From: Neocallimastix lanati (nom. inval.)
Taxonomy: Eukaryota > Neocallimastigomycota > Neocallimastigomycetes > Neocallimastigales > Neocallimastigaceae
Length of the DNA: 35,000 bases
Direction: 5' to 3'
Assembly: GCA_016946835.1 (NCBI GenBank)
Contig: JACVTC010000066.1
Location: 290,001-325,000 of the forward strand
The notes under the pieces are model-generated. The model did not search any database. It saw only the letters and a list, made by a program, of their open reading frames with translations, and was not told the origin of the DNA. The position numbers and the translations under genes are program-made. This document shows, in pieces, positions 20,688 through 30,615 of this stretch (its first letter is position 1; each line of letters begins with the position of its first letter).

Positions 20688-22288
20688 AATCAAAGAAAAT
20701 AAAATCATTTGATTTAATGGATATAATAGAAGATAATTTTTCTTTATTATCTACAAAGGAGGAGCTGTGTGAACCCTATAATTATCCTGATATATTCAAT
20801 AAAATTGATAAAAATGAATGGTTACAAGCAGTCAAGGAGGAATTAAACAGCATGAAAAACTTAAAAGTTTATAAGAAAGTTGATAGGGTACCCAAGGGTA
20901 GTAATATAATAACACCAAAGTGGGTGTTCAGATACAAATATAATTCAGACAATAGTATAAATAAAAGAAAAGCAAGACTGGTAGCCAGAGGTTTTACACA
21001 AAAACAAGGCATTGATTATAATGAGACGTTCTCGCCCACATTGAAACAGGACTCTTTGAGAATAGCAACTGCTATTGCATCAGCCAATAACTTTAATATA
21101 TATCAAATTGATATAAAATCAGCCTACCTAAACGCTACACTAAACGAAGATGTTTATATGGAAATTCCAGAAGGTGCTGAAGATTATAAAAATGGCTATT
21201 GGAAACTAAATAAAGCCTTGTACGGTTTGAAACAGTCTGGTCGTTTGTGGAACGAGACTTTAAATGAAAAACTTATAAATATTGGTTTTAATAGACTTCG
21301 AAGTGAACCATGCATTTACGTTAAAATGAATGATCGGAATAAAATTATTTGTCTTCTTACAGTTTATGTAGATGATATATTATTAACAGGTAATGAACAT
21401 GAAGTATATAAAACAAAACATTTATTAAAAAATTATTTTAACATAACTGATATAGGTCCTGTGGATACAATCATTGGCGTTAAATTTATAAAAGAAAAGG
21501 ACGGCTATCTATTGCAACAACATAAATATCTAGAGAATATATTAAGAAAATTTGATATAGATAAGTATAAAATATCTTCAAATATGATACCAGAAGAAAA
21601 TGAAGAATTAAGAAAAAGAAAATTCAATATCACGAAATACCAACAAGCTATAGGTAGTTTATTATATCTCGCGATATGTACTAGACCGGATATCTTATTT
21701 CCTGTGAATAAAGCTTCCAGAAAAGCCAAAGATCCAAATTATGAAGATTGGTATAATGTCATCAAAATATTTAGATACCTCAAGGGAAAACCTAATTATG
21801 GTTTAAGGTATTCAGGAAACTTAAAATTAAATGTTTACGTAGATGCAGATTACGGAGGAGATGTAGAGTCTAGAAAATCTACTACGGGTTATATAATTAA
21901 AATAGGTTCAGGACCTACCTCATGGTATTCAAAATTACAACACTGTGTATCTGTATCTTCTGCCGAAAGTGAATATTATGGAATAAATGAATGCGCTAGA
22001 CATTGCTTGTGGTATGAAAATGTATTAAATGAATTAAAATTAAATTGTAATTGTATAACAATAAATGTAGATAATAAAGCTGCCATTTATAATTGCGAAA
22101 ATGAAACTATTAACCCAAGATCTAGACACATAGACATAAAATATCACCACACAAGAGATCTTATTAAAGAAAATAAAATAAAACTAAAATATATAAAGTC
22201 TGAAGATAATCTAGCCGATGGTTTTACAAAGTATCTTAATACATATCTATTAAATAAATTTAGAGATTCTATTATGGTGAAGTGTTAG
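20642..22288 (+). pseudogene. pol: copia-2 Pol part 3: reverse transcriptase and RNase H
   Basis: Open frame +1 to the preceding integrase part. It starts in the second KRKGKRKLDSE copy and the motif SKKIKSFDLMDIIEDN shared with copia-1. RT has WVFRYKYNSDNS, KARLVARGFTQKQGIDYNET, QIDIKSAYLNA, LYGLKQSGRLWN and YVDD at 21365-21376. RNase H has YVDADYGGD, RKSTTGY, SSAESEYYGINECARH, INVDNKAAIYNCEN and DNLADGFTKYL. All key catalytic residues are present and the domain is full length, so this part looks freshly inactivated rather than decayed. It would copy element RNA and remove the RNA strand if joined to the upstream frame. Confidence 0.93.
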
Positions 22289-22294
22289 TCACAA

Positions 22295-22330
22295 TTGAAC
22301 TTTAGGAGGAGTGTTAAAAATAAAGTTCAA
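22295..22330 (+). promoter_or_regulatory. copia-2 polypurine tract/LTR-start hairpin
   Basis: Perfect 10-bp stem TTGAACTTTA (22295-22304) / TAAAGTTCAA (22321-22330) with a 16-nt loop GGAGGAGTGTTAAAAA. The loop holds the purine tract (AGGAGGAG, 22304-22311) and the LTR start. Compared with copia-1 the stem has one base pair changed on both sides (A-T to G-C) and the loop is the same length. Confidence 0.72.
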
Positions 22331-22565
22331 ATAGTATAGTAATTTATATTATATATATTTAAATCTCTATGTATGTATGTATGTATGTGGCTTAATACAT
22401 ATAATATTAATATGAAGTTATTGTGTAATTGATGTAGTAAAAAAAAAAACTAATACATGTAATTAGTATAAAATAAAATAATAATTTAATAATTAAATAA
22501 AATAGAACTTAAATAAATAAAAAAAAAAAAAATAAAAAAATAAAATAAAATAAAAATAAAAAACA
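22312..22565 (+). repeat. copia-2 3' LTR
   Basis: 254 bp, same as the 5' LTR except for one fewer A in the run ending at 22449. It is followed by a 17-base or longer A-run before the flank TCATTGCTC. Confidence 0.9.
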
Positions 22566-22569
22566 AAAA

Positions 22570-22745
22570 AAAAAAAAAAAAATCATTGCTCTATAAAAAG
22601 TATCAAAAAGATAAAATACTTAAAACTTTTGATAAAAATTGATGTAATTTTTTTTATTTCAAAAAGAGGAATTAGATAAAGTTTAAAAAAAACAAAAGTT
22701 TAATTATTATAATTATAAACATAAAATAAATGTTATTTTTTTTAA
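22570..22745. other. AT-rich flank of copia-2
   Basis: No gene or repeat recognised. A T-run followed by AACAG at 22736-22748 would make an acceptable fungal 3' splice site on the plus strand. Confidence 0.5.
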
Positions 22746-22751
22746 CAGATA

Positions 22752-22912
22752 AACGGTCTTACCTGTAGACATATCACTATCAAAAGACTTCACCACTGTT
22801 GTTAATATTCCCATAGTGATTGATAATAATTTTGGATTACCTATGAAGAAGACATTATTAAAAAGTGATAAAAATCTTAATATTTGTTTATTTACTAAAT
22901 TTTATTTATTTT
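22752..22912 (+). pseudogene. possible coding relic, unknown family (strand uncertain)
   Basis: A less AT-rich island in non-coding DNA. On the plus strand a frame just after TAA reads TVLPVDISLSKDFTTVVNIP, then IVIDNNFGLPMKKTLLKSDK, to a TGA near 22911, with codons such as TTC, ACC and CCC. On the minus strand an alternative 78-base exon (22840-22763) is bounded by TTCTTCATAG and GTAAGA splice-like signals and would encode NPKLLSITMGILTTVVKSFD. Neither has a recognised domain. One of the two is probably an exon or remnant of a host gene. Confidence 0.3.
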
Positions 22913-23175
22913 GAAGCAAAAGGCTTATTTTATTTTTTTTTTTTTTAAGAATAAAATAATTTAATGATAATTTATACATACAAAAATACATTTGTTGGAT
23001 CATCGGTATTTCAATACATTAAATATATGTTTTCATATTAATTATATAAAAGAGGCTTAAAAATAAAAAATTTTTGAAATTATAGTCATAAACAATATAA
23101 ACTATATATTAATAATTATATATTCTATTTATATATAATAAACTATTATTTGATATTTAAAATTATAAATAAAAA

Positions 23176-23220
<45 letters not shown>

Positions 23221-23330
23221 TATATAAAATGTTAATTAAATTTTTAAACTTAGAAATTTTAGAAATATAATTAAATTTGTAAACTAGAAAAATACTAACA
23301 TTTTCCCCTAAACAAAGTATTGTAAAAATC
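22905..23330 (+). repeat. diverged direct repeat, copy A
   Basis: Shares with 24664-24940 a series of blocks in the same order: AAAGGCTTATTTT, AATAATTTAATGATAATTTA, AAATACATTTG(T/A)TGGATCATC, CATATTAATTATATAAAAGA, GTTAATT...TTTGTAAACTA and AAGTATT. It contains an A-run of about 38 bases (23180-23217) missing from copy B. Confidence 0.7.
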
Positions 23331-23589
23331 TTTGTTTACCTAAAAAAATTTAATTTTTTTTTTTTTTTTGCAGCTAACGAATCAAATTTGAATTCAATTG
23401 TATGTACATTGAAATTACATTTCAAATTTTTGCACATTCGTATTAATTTTTGATTTTTGATCAATTTTTGACAAATTTTTATTATTAGGAAAAAAAATTT
23501 TTTTTTTTTCTGAAAAAAAGTTATTTTCATCATATTTTTTAATAAATTTTCACTAGTATTTTCACCTAAATTACTTTTTTTTTACATTT
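23331..23589. other. AT-rich segment without a supported gene
   Basis: Contains TTTTTTTTGCAG before a short, less AT-rich stretch (23372-23440) whose plus frame reads LTNQI/ANESNLNSIVCTLKLHF. No domain; perhaps an old exon. No other feature seen. Confidence 0.35.
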
Positions 23590-24700
23590 TTATTAATTTT
23601 ATTTTCCTGGACTACTCTAATCAGTATTTATAAAATATTATTAGATTGTGTAATTATCTTCATATATTTTTGATAATTTTCATAATAAGTAGTATCAAAA
23701 TTCAAAACTGGATAAATAATCTTTTTAATAATTTTCTGGATTGTTGTTGTTCACTTGGTTAATTTCATTCAAACTTTCTAATAATTTATTCAGTTTACAA
23801 ATTTTGTTTTATTTATTTAATCTAGAAATGAATCAATTATTTATTTATCTATCAGAGCAGATTTTTTCATTTTTCATTTTCATTATTTTGAAAACTATTT
23901 GAAATATTATTATTATTCATACTTGTTATCTCATTATTACGTACATTATTATTTCATACCTAAATTCTTAATAGTTACTATTATTACATTTATTACTATC
24001 CTAAATATTATTAATAAAATAATTATTTAAATCTTAATTAATATTGTTTTTTTTTTTTTGAAAAATATATATTCGTGTTTTCTGTTTTATTCGGTGTATT
24101 ATTGTTTTGTTTTAAATTTGTTATATTTTCACGACAATTATTACAATAGATTGTATCCTAATGGAATTTGTCTAGTATCATCTACTGTTTCAAATTCAAA
24201 GTATTGATTATCATCATTATTATCTGAAGTAGTGTTTTATTTTCTCATTAATTTATTTCTTTTGATATTATTTTCAGGTTCAACAAAAATTTATTTTTTT
24301 TTTATTTCAACTATATATTCCTTTCACTATCCGAATCACTATCGTAATATAATTCAATATTATTTATTTCATCTGTTGAAATATTTAATCTTTATTTTAT
24401 TTATTTTTTTTTTGGGTGATATAGATTATATGATTTCTAATCTTCTTTTTTCATGTCTCTTCTAATATTTCATGGATATCTTTTGAGATACCATATTTTA
24501 TTTCCAAGAAGTTTAATCGTTTCTCTGGTAGCCCTTTTAAACCAATAGAGTTTAATTTTTCCCCTGTGGCTAAGTTTATTATTTTGTTTTCCTAACTTTT
24601 GAGTGATGTCTAAGAATTCTTCAATGTATTTCCAAAGTTTCTTTATCACTTTGATTATAAATAAAAGAAAAGGCTTATTTTTTTTTTTTAAAAAATACAA
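23590..24700 (-). pseudogene. decayed protein-coding gene, unknown family
   Basis: Read on the minus strand, coding-like islands occur in a plausible order but with many stops and shifts. First KLWKYIEEFLDITQKLGKQN and LSHRGKIKLYWFKRATRETI then KLLGNKIWYLKRYP (about 24660-24472). Next EPENNIKRNKLM (about 24280-24240) and NTTSDNNDDNQYFEFETVDD then TRQIPLGYNLL (about 24235-24140). Then Asn-rich text, and finally LNEINQVNNNNPENY and FDTTYYENYQKYMKIITQSN (about 23770-23640). The mix of basic, acidic and Asn-rich segments is like a host or transposon gene of this genome. I do not recognise the family. It lies between two direct repeats, so it may be the remains of the body of a mobile element. Confidence 0.4.
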
Positions 24701-24940
24701 TAATTTAATGATAATTTATAGGTACAAAATACATTTGATGGATCATCCATATTTAAATACATTTTTTCATATTAATTATATAAAAGAGGCTTATACAATA
24801 AACCATTTACTATTTAACATTTAAAATTATTATAAATAAAAGTTGTAATAAAATAAAGAATATTAATAAAAATGTTAATTTAATTTGTAAACTAAAAATA
24901 TTAATTTTTTAACAAAAAGTATTTTATTGGATTAACGAGA
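24664..24940 (+). repeat. diverged direct repeat, copy B
   Basis: Partner of 22905-23330, same orientation, shorter by the A-run and some indels. Clear TG...CA ends or a target duplication were not found. Confidence 0.7.
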
Positions 24941-25154
24941 AATAAAGATACTTTATTTATAACATATATTAAAGTCTTCATTTAGAAAATTAATTTAAAA
25001 TGAATAACAAAAGAGATATTTTGACCATGACTATCAAACTTTTTCTATAATATTTTTTTTATTATTATTATTATTTTTTTTTTAAGATTATAAGAGTTAA
25101 TAATAAAGGAATATAATTATTTATTTTTTATTAACCATTTTATATATTTTAGTT
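24941..25154. other. AT-rich spacer left of the MULE
   Basis: No gene, RNA or repeat recognised apart from a short ATT run near 25060. Confidence 0.6.
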
Positions 25155-25163
25155 CATCCTATC
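25155..25163 (+). repeat. MULE target-site duplication CATCCTATC, left copy
   Basis: Nine bases repeated exactly at 29492-29500. A 9-bp duplication is characteristic of Mutator-like transposons. Confidence 0.85.
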
Positions 25164-25232
25164 GAGGGTGGTGCGTTTCGGAATGTGGCTTTAAATATTT
25201 TTACATAAATTTTCATTTCGGAATGTGGCTTA
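25164..25232 (+). repeat. MULE left end: inverted repeat and subterminal duplication
   Basis: Terminal 20 bases as described for the element. The word TTTCGGAATGTGGCTT occurs twice 40 bases apart (25176 and 25216), a possible pair of transposase binding sites. ATGTGGCTTATATT also recurs at the right end (29444) in direct orientation. Confidence 0.75.
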
Positions 25233-25597
25233 TATTATTTTTTATAAATTTTTATTTATGAATATAATATTTAAACATTAAAATAAAATGGCACATATAA
25301 TTTCTTTGAAAAAATAATTATTAAAAATATTTAAAATGTGATATATTTCAAAAAAAATGATGATTTACATTCGCCATATTCTGAAAATTTTTATTTATTT
25401 ATTAATTTATTCATTTAATTATTTAATAATAATATTTAATAATATTTTTTTTTATACTATTTTCTAATTATAAAGTTTGTTTATTATATGGAAATATAAT
25501 AATTTACATTAATTTAAAATACTGTAAAAATTATTTCATGTATTTAAACTTCATGTATTTTTTAAAAAAAAAAAATATTATATTTATGTTCTACTAT

Positions 25598-26418
25598 TTA
25601 TTTTATTTTATTTTATTTTTTTTTATTTTATTTTATTTTATTTTATTTTATTTTATTTTATTTTATTTTATTTTATTTTATTCAATCTGTAATTATATTT
25701 ATGTTCTACTATTTATTTTATTTTATTTTATTTTATTTTATTTTATTTTATTTTATTCAATCTGTAATTATATTTATGTTCTACTATTTATTTTATTTTA
25801 TTTTATTTTATTTTATTTTATTTTATTTTATTTTATTTTATTCAATCTGTACTTATATTTATGTTCTGCTATTTATTTTATTTTATTTTATTTTATTTTA
25901 TTTTATTTTATTTTATTTTATTTTATTTTATTTTATTCAATCTGTACTTATTTTTATGTTCTACTATTTATTTTATTTTATTTTATTTTATTTTATTTTA
26001 TTTTATTTTATTTTATTTTATTCAATCTGTACTTATATTTATGTTCTACTATTTATTTTATTTTATTTTATTTTATTTTATTTTATTCAATCTGTACTTA
26101 TATTTATGTTCTACTATTTATTTTATTTTATTTTATTTTATTTTATTTTATTTTATTTTATTTTATTTTATTTTATTTTATTTTATTTTATTTTATTTTA
26201 TTTTATTTTATTTTATTTTATTTTATTTTATTTTATTTTATTCAATCTGTACTTATATTTATGTTCTACTATTTATTTTATTTTATTTTATTTTATTTTA
26301 TTTTATTTTATTTTATTCATTCTGTACTTTATATTTATATTTCAACTATTTATTTTATTTTATTCAATCTGTACTTCATATTTATATTTCAACTATTTAT
26401 TTTATTTTATTTTATTTT
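25598..26418. repeat. (TTTTA)n satellite with a regular 35-bp spacer, inside the MULE
   Basis: Blocks of 6-25 TTTTA units are separated by nine copies of a 35-base spacer, TTCAATCTGTACTTATATTT followed by ATGTTCTACTATTTA. The last two spacers are diverged (TTCATTCTGTACTTTATATT type). A partial spacer precedes the first block. The long reading frames across it are repeat translations, not genes. Confidence 0.95.
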
Positions 26419-26429
26419 ATATACTTGTA

Positions 26430-27274
26430 CTTCTATATTATTACATTCTATATTTTTTTCATTTTATTTTTAAATATTCTTTTTAAAATTCTTATTTCCT
26501 TTTTAATATTTTTTTATCTAATATTTTAAATAAATTTTATATAATACAAAAATCTTTTTTACTCAGGAACATTATATTTAACTTGATTAGGAAAGATTAT
26601 TTAAAAATTTAATTATAAATATTAAACTAAAACTTTTTTTTAGTAATAGTAATAATAACACTAACATTTTTAAACATAAATTTCTATTAAATAATAAATA
26701 AATTATTTTAGATATTTATATTATACAAATCTAATAAATTAACAAAAAGAGCATTACTATTTTTACAAATAGTAAAGTTTTTTTAGCAAGCCTGATAGAA
26801 ATAATTTAAAATATTAATTATTTTCTTTTATAAGTATTATAATACTTAAATATCATTACATATATTTAAAATGTATTTGAATATTTATTAAAAATATGAA
26901 ATATACATTAAATATATTTTTAAAAAATATATTAATTTAATAATTGGTTTATTTTATAAAAATTATTTATTTATTTATTAATTTACTACAATATAAAATA
27001 AAAATAATGTGAAATGCAATACATTCATATTTTTAATATTTTATAATACTAATATATAATAATAAAGAAATCTTTTAATTTTATTTAATAATATATAATA
27101 AAGTAAAAAATATTTAAAATAAATTTATTAAAAAAAATTTTTTTTTTAATATTTTTAAGCTAACCCTATCAATAAATATTAAATAAATTTCAATATTGAA
27201 TTTCTTATTAAATAAAAAAATTTAATTTTCAATTAATTGTAATTATGATTTTGAAAGGATTTTAATAATTATTT
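26430..27274. other. non-coding left arm of the MULE
   Basis: AT-rich sequence between the satellite and the transposase stop. No second gene, RNA or repeat recognised. Confidence 0.6.
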
Positions 27275-27850
27275 TTATTTTGTTTTATTAAAATTAATGA
27301 TTTCATTATTCAATCTAATTAAACAATTAAACCAATTTTCGATGATATCATTTTTACTACATCCAATATTTTTTAATTTGGCTTCCATATTTTTATAATA
27401 TTCAACTAAAATATTAATGTCATCGACCCTTTCTGATATTCTGCTCTTTTTTCTCCAAATTCCTTTAATTCTCATATGGTAATCATAGTAAGATTTGGAT
27501 TCTTCAAATTGTATTGTATATATTAATTTATAAAATGAAGGCTTTTTTACAAATAAATTTTTTAAATAACTGTTATAAGATTCTGAAGCATTATTTGTTA
27601 TGTAGTCTATATTATTGTAATAATTCCAATATTTTATATTATAGATATTTAGAAATGTTTTCTCAAAATAATCTAAAAAATTCAAAAATTGGGAACAGGT
27701 AGATTTATATCTCATGCATGTATTTTTAATTTTATTAAAAATATCAGGTATGTATTCAATATTAATAAAACATAAATTAGAAATCGCTTTATAATAAGTA
27801 TTTATAATATTATGATCTTTCACTTCCTTGTAACATAATTTATTTTTTTT
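27275..27850 (-). pseudogene. MULE transposase piece 4: catalytic Glu and C-terminal region
   Basis: C-terminal part of the transposase. The frame is open from 27853 and reads KNKLCYKEVKDHNIINTYYK onward. The catalytic glutamate is in YITNNASESYNSYLKN (codon 27581-27583), the hallmark N-x-x-E-S context of MULE transposases. The remaining 100 residues (FEESKSYYDYHMRIKGIWRK, LVEYYKNMEAKLKNIGCS) form the usual helical tail. It is joined to piece 3 across an A10 run (27843-27852) by a +1 shift. The piece is otherwise free of stops for 180 codons, so decay is slight. Confidence 0.82.
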
Positions 27851-27998
27851 TTGTCATTAATAATCTTTTATAATGCCAAAAACAATACTTAATATTTATA
27901 TTGGGAAAAATATTTTCCACTGCATTAGATATTCCTTTTTCAAAATCACAATGAAAAATTTTTTCTGAGAAATTAATATTTGCATTATATTTAATTAT
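27840..27998 (-). pseudogene. MULE transposase piece 3: second catalytic Asp
   Basis: Short frame between two A10 runs: ANINFSEKIFHCDFEKGISN then AVENIFPNINIKYCFWHYKR. The second catalytic aspartate is in HCDFEKG (27945-27947), followed by the typical FP and C-x2-H (CFWH) residues. It ends at a TAA created by the A10 run at 27843-27852. It links pieces 2 and 4 without loss of conserved sequence. Confidence 0.8.
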
Positions 27999-28440
27999 AT
28001 TTTTTTTTTATTTCATTAAATAATATTTCGTAAGTTGTTTGTTCTTTGTTTTTTAATATTGACATGGAAGTAGTGTAAAAACAATTTAATTCTGTAACAT
28101 AAGTTCTGGTAATGAATACTTGATAACTATTAGTTGGAGCTATTAAAAATGTACCATCAACAAATATATGTTTATTCTCCATAAATAATTTTGCTTGGAA
28201 TGGTGATTGAAAAATTATTATATTAGAATTTTTGAATATCATAAAGTATTCACCTCTTATTGTTTTATAATATTCAGATACATTAGGAACTTCATCAAAT
28301 GTTTTTACATTAGGAAATAATTGTTTGTTTTTATATCTTGTTATTTGGGATTTAATTGTTTTATATTCAGGGCATATATATCCTATTTCTTGAGAAATTT
28401 TATCAAATATGCGTTTTGATTTTATATCAGAAGGAATCAA
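27991..28440 (-). pseudogene. MULE transposase piece 2: N-terminal catalytic region
   Basis: 150 codons: IPSDIKSKRIFDKISQEIGY then KTIKSQITRYKNKQLFPNVK, the DNA-binding lead-in of FLYWCH-MULEs. The core has FMENKHIFVDGTFLIAPTNS, where VDGTF gives the first catalytic aspartate (28156-28158), and SMSILKNKEQTTYEILFNEI. The frame ends in KKKYN* just after an A10 run (28000-28009). The apparent ATG at its start is a coincidence of frame; homology continues from piece 1. Confidence 0.85.
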
Positions 28441-28729
28441 ACTTTTTTTTTATTTCATCTTTAATTTTATGTTTTATTAATGATTTGGATGCATTAATTT
28501 CATTACCAGGATGATTATGTAAAGAATCATAATTTAAAACCTCTTTATTATCATTTAAAATAATAAAAGACTTACATTTATTTAATGTTTTATATTCTGT
28601 ACATCTATATATTTTTGTATTATCTTTTTTTAATTTTAAAAAATTATATTTAAATTTTCGATCTATAATTATTTGCTCTTTTCCTCGATTTGTTTCACTT
28701 ATATCAATTTTTAGATTTCCCTCCATCAA
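28427..28729 (-). pseudogene. MULE transposase piece 1: FLYWCH zinc finger
   Basis: 100 codons starting MMEGNLKIDISETNRGKEQI. The FLYWCH-type zinc finger has F30/L31 in KYNFLKL, Y41-R-C43, C52 (LNKCKSF) and H71-N-H73, giving C-x8-C...H-x-H. These fingers commonly precede MULE DDE domains and bind DNA, probably the transposon ends. The basic helix SLIKHKIKDEIKKK leads into an A9 run (28443-28451), where the frame is lost by +1. The start at 28729 is preceded by AT-rich untranslated sequence and a tandem repeat. Confidence 0.83.
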
Positions 28730-28822
28730 AATTTTTAATATAAATATTAATAAATATTAATAAATATGAAATATTTATTTTTTATTTTTTATTTAATATG
28801 TATTTTCAATTTTTTTAAAAAT

Positions 28823-29215
28823 TACAGTTATAAATATAAATAAATATGAAAATATTTTATTTTATTTCAAGAAAATTACTAAAAAAATATTTATCCTTTT
28901 TTTTTTTTATTTTATTTTTTCATTATAAAATAAAATATTTATTTAATTATTATTTATTTATATAATAAAAAATTACAGTTATAAATATAAATAAATATGA
29001 AAATATTTTATTTTATTTCAAGAAAATTACTAATAAAATATTTTATTTCAAGAAAATTACTAAAAAAATATTTATCTTTTCTTTTTTTTATTTTATTTTT
29101 TTATTATAAAATAAAATATTTATTTAATTATTATTTATTTATTTATTTATATAATAAAAATTACAGTTATAAATATAAATAAAAATGAAAATATTTTATT
29201 TTATTTTTTTGTATT
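28823..29215. repeat. tandem repeat of about 150-185 bp upstream of the transposase
   Basis: Three starts of a unit beginning TTACAGTTATAAATATAAAT (about 28823, 28975 and 29161), the third truncated. The second unit holds an extra 35-base duplication around TTTCAAGAAAATTACTAA. It lies between the MULE right end and the transposase start, where a promoter would be. Confidence 0.8.
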
Positions 29216-29345
29216 TTATTTTTTTAATCTTTTTTATTTTTTTTATTTTTTTTTTATTTTTAATTTTTTTTATTTTTTTTATTTTTTTATTTTTTTTATT
29301 TTTTTATTTTTTTATATTTTTATTTTTTATTATCAAATATATATT
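29216..29345. repeat. T-rich (T5-8 A)n tract
   Basis: Low-complexity stretch of T-runs separated by single A or C. The frame through it is Phe/Leu/Ile only and is not a gene. Confidence 0.85.
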
Positions 29346-29442
29346 AAATTATGAAATTATTATAAAATAAAATATTTATTTAATTATTATTTAATTATTT
29401 ATTTATATAAAAAAATTTATATATAATACGCCATCTCAAAAA

Positions 29443-29491
29443 GCATGTGGCTTATATTTATTCACGTGCGGTTCCGAAACGCGCTTTCCCC
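29443..29491 (-). repeat. MULE right end, inverted repeat
   Basis: The last 20 bases TTCCGAAACGCGCTTTCCCC are the inverted partner of the left end. They are followed at 29492 by CATCCTATC (target duplication) and a further CTATC. Confidence 0.8.
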
Positions 29492-29500
29492 CATCCTATC
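29492..29500 (+). repeat. MULE target-site duplication, right copy
   Basis: CATCCTATC, identical to 25155-25163. Confidence 0.85.
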
Positions 29501-30090
29501 CTATCTTCGTAATAAATTTTGAGAAAAGTATGTGTGTTTTTTATAATAAACTTTAATTTTTGTATTTATTTAATACATAAATTTTATTAATGTAAAGAAC
29601 TCATTTTTTTAAGATAATAAAAATAATTATTTTTTATAGTAAAAATTAAAATTACATATTTAATCATGTGATAATTCTATGAATTAATACACATAGATAA
29701 ATGTTACACAACATAAAAATATAATAATAAAATATTAATATAAGATAAGAATATAATATTGATAATAATATAGGAATATAAAAATATAATATTAATAATA
29801 TAAAAATATAAAATAAAATGTGATTATTTTAACAAATATTTAATTCTATCTGAATGAAATGTGATTTATAAAATTTAGTTTATTGATTAGGTTTTAATTG
29901 AAAATATGGCTTAAAATATTTTTAAAAAATAAACATATAAATAAATAAAATTAATAAATAAATAAAAAATATTAAATAAAAAAAAAAAAAAATTAATATG
30001 TTATAAATGTTTTATTATTACTCTTTTATATTTTATCTTAATTTCTATCAATTTTTAGTTTTATTTTATTATTAAAATTTTAATACAATA

Positions 30091-30225
30091 AAAAAATTAT
30101 ATAATATTGATATTGATATTAATAATAATAAAAAAACTATATAATATTGATATTAATATTAATAATAAAAAAACTATATAATATTGATATTGATATTAAT
30201 AATAATATAAAATATTGATATTCTA
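30091..30225. repeat. tandem repeat of about 45 bp
   Basis: Three units of the type AAAAAACTATATAATATTGA followed by TATTGATATTAATAATAAT, with small indels. Confidence 0.85.
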
Positions 30226-30402
30226 TATATATAATTATTTATTATTCAAAATAAATAATAAATAATTTTATAATATAACAGTAATATGAAGATATGAAGA
30301 ATATATGATAATATTTTTTTAATTGCTTAATATTTTTAAATATTTATATTTATTCTGAATAAAAAATTAGTGTTAATTTTTCAATTTTTTTAATTAGAAA
30401 AA

Positions 30403-30615
30403 TAAAATATTTATTTATTTATTTATTACTTATTATTTATTATTTATTATTTATTATTTATTATTTATTATTTATTTATTTACTATTTATTATTTATTTA
30501 TTATTTATTAATTATTTATTATTTATTATTTATTATTTATTATTTATTAATAAATACTCTTTTTATTATTATTTATTATTTATTATTTATTATTTATTAT
30601 TTATTATTTATTATT
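30403..30615. repeat. (TTATTTA)n heptanucleotide tract
   Basis: About 30 units of TTATTTA/TTTA type with interruptions (for example TAATAAATACTC at 30547). Non-coding. Confidence 0.9.

Larger units (their letters stand above)
10495..22565 (+). mobile_element. copia-2: Ty1/copia retrotransposon interrupted by a gypsy element
   Basis: Complete element with direct LTRs (10495-10749 and 22312-22565), primer-binding site, gag, pol (PR-IN-RT-RH) and polypurine tract. Without the nested gypsy insertion it would be about 6.2 kb. The LTRs start TGTTAAAAATAAAG and end AAAAAACA; I find one difference between them (an A12 versus A11 run), so insertion is recent. It sits in A-rich DNA (A-runs on both sides), so the 5-bp target duplication cannot be told from the flanking A's. 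Pol is broken by the gypsy insertion and by a +1 frameshift next to a 43-bp duplication. Confidence 0.92.
25164..29491 (-). mobile_element. Mutator-like DNA transposon (MULE), FLYWCH type
   Basis: 4328 bp bounded by 9-bp direct duplications and by short inverted ends: GAGGGTGGTGCGTTTCGGAA at the left and, reversed, GGGGAAAGCGCGTTTCGGAA at the right (15 of 20 match, the inner 11 exactly). The minus strand encodes a FLYWCH zinc finger and a DDE MULE transposase in four frame-shifted pieces between 28729 and 27275. The left third is non-coding and holds a large (TTTTA)n higher-order satellite. The preserved ends and target duplication indicate a fairly young insertion. Confidence 0.88.

Noticed and set aside
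22905-24940. Calling the direct repeats LTRs of a third retrotransposon
   Set aside because: No TG...CA ends, target duplication, primer site or recognisable gag/pol could be found.
25538-26529. Three long overlapping plus-strand frames, and an array that at a glance looks like a CRISPR
   Set aside because: The frames are translations of (TTTTA)n in different registers. The regular element is an AT-rich spacer in a eukaryotic satellite, with variable-length simple blocks instead of unique spacers, and there are no cas genes.
27514-27702. Plus-strand 62-codon frame inside the MULE
   Set aside because: It is the antisense of transposase piece 4, which carries the conserved NNASESYN motif.
29185-29370. 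Plus-strand 61-codon frame of Phe/Ile/Leu
   Set aside because: T-rich simple sequence; membrane-like composition is an artefact.
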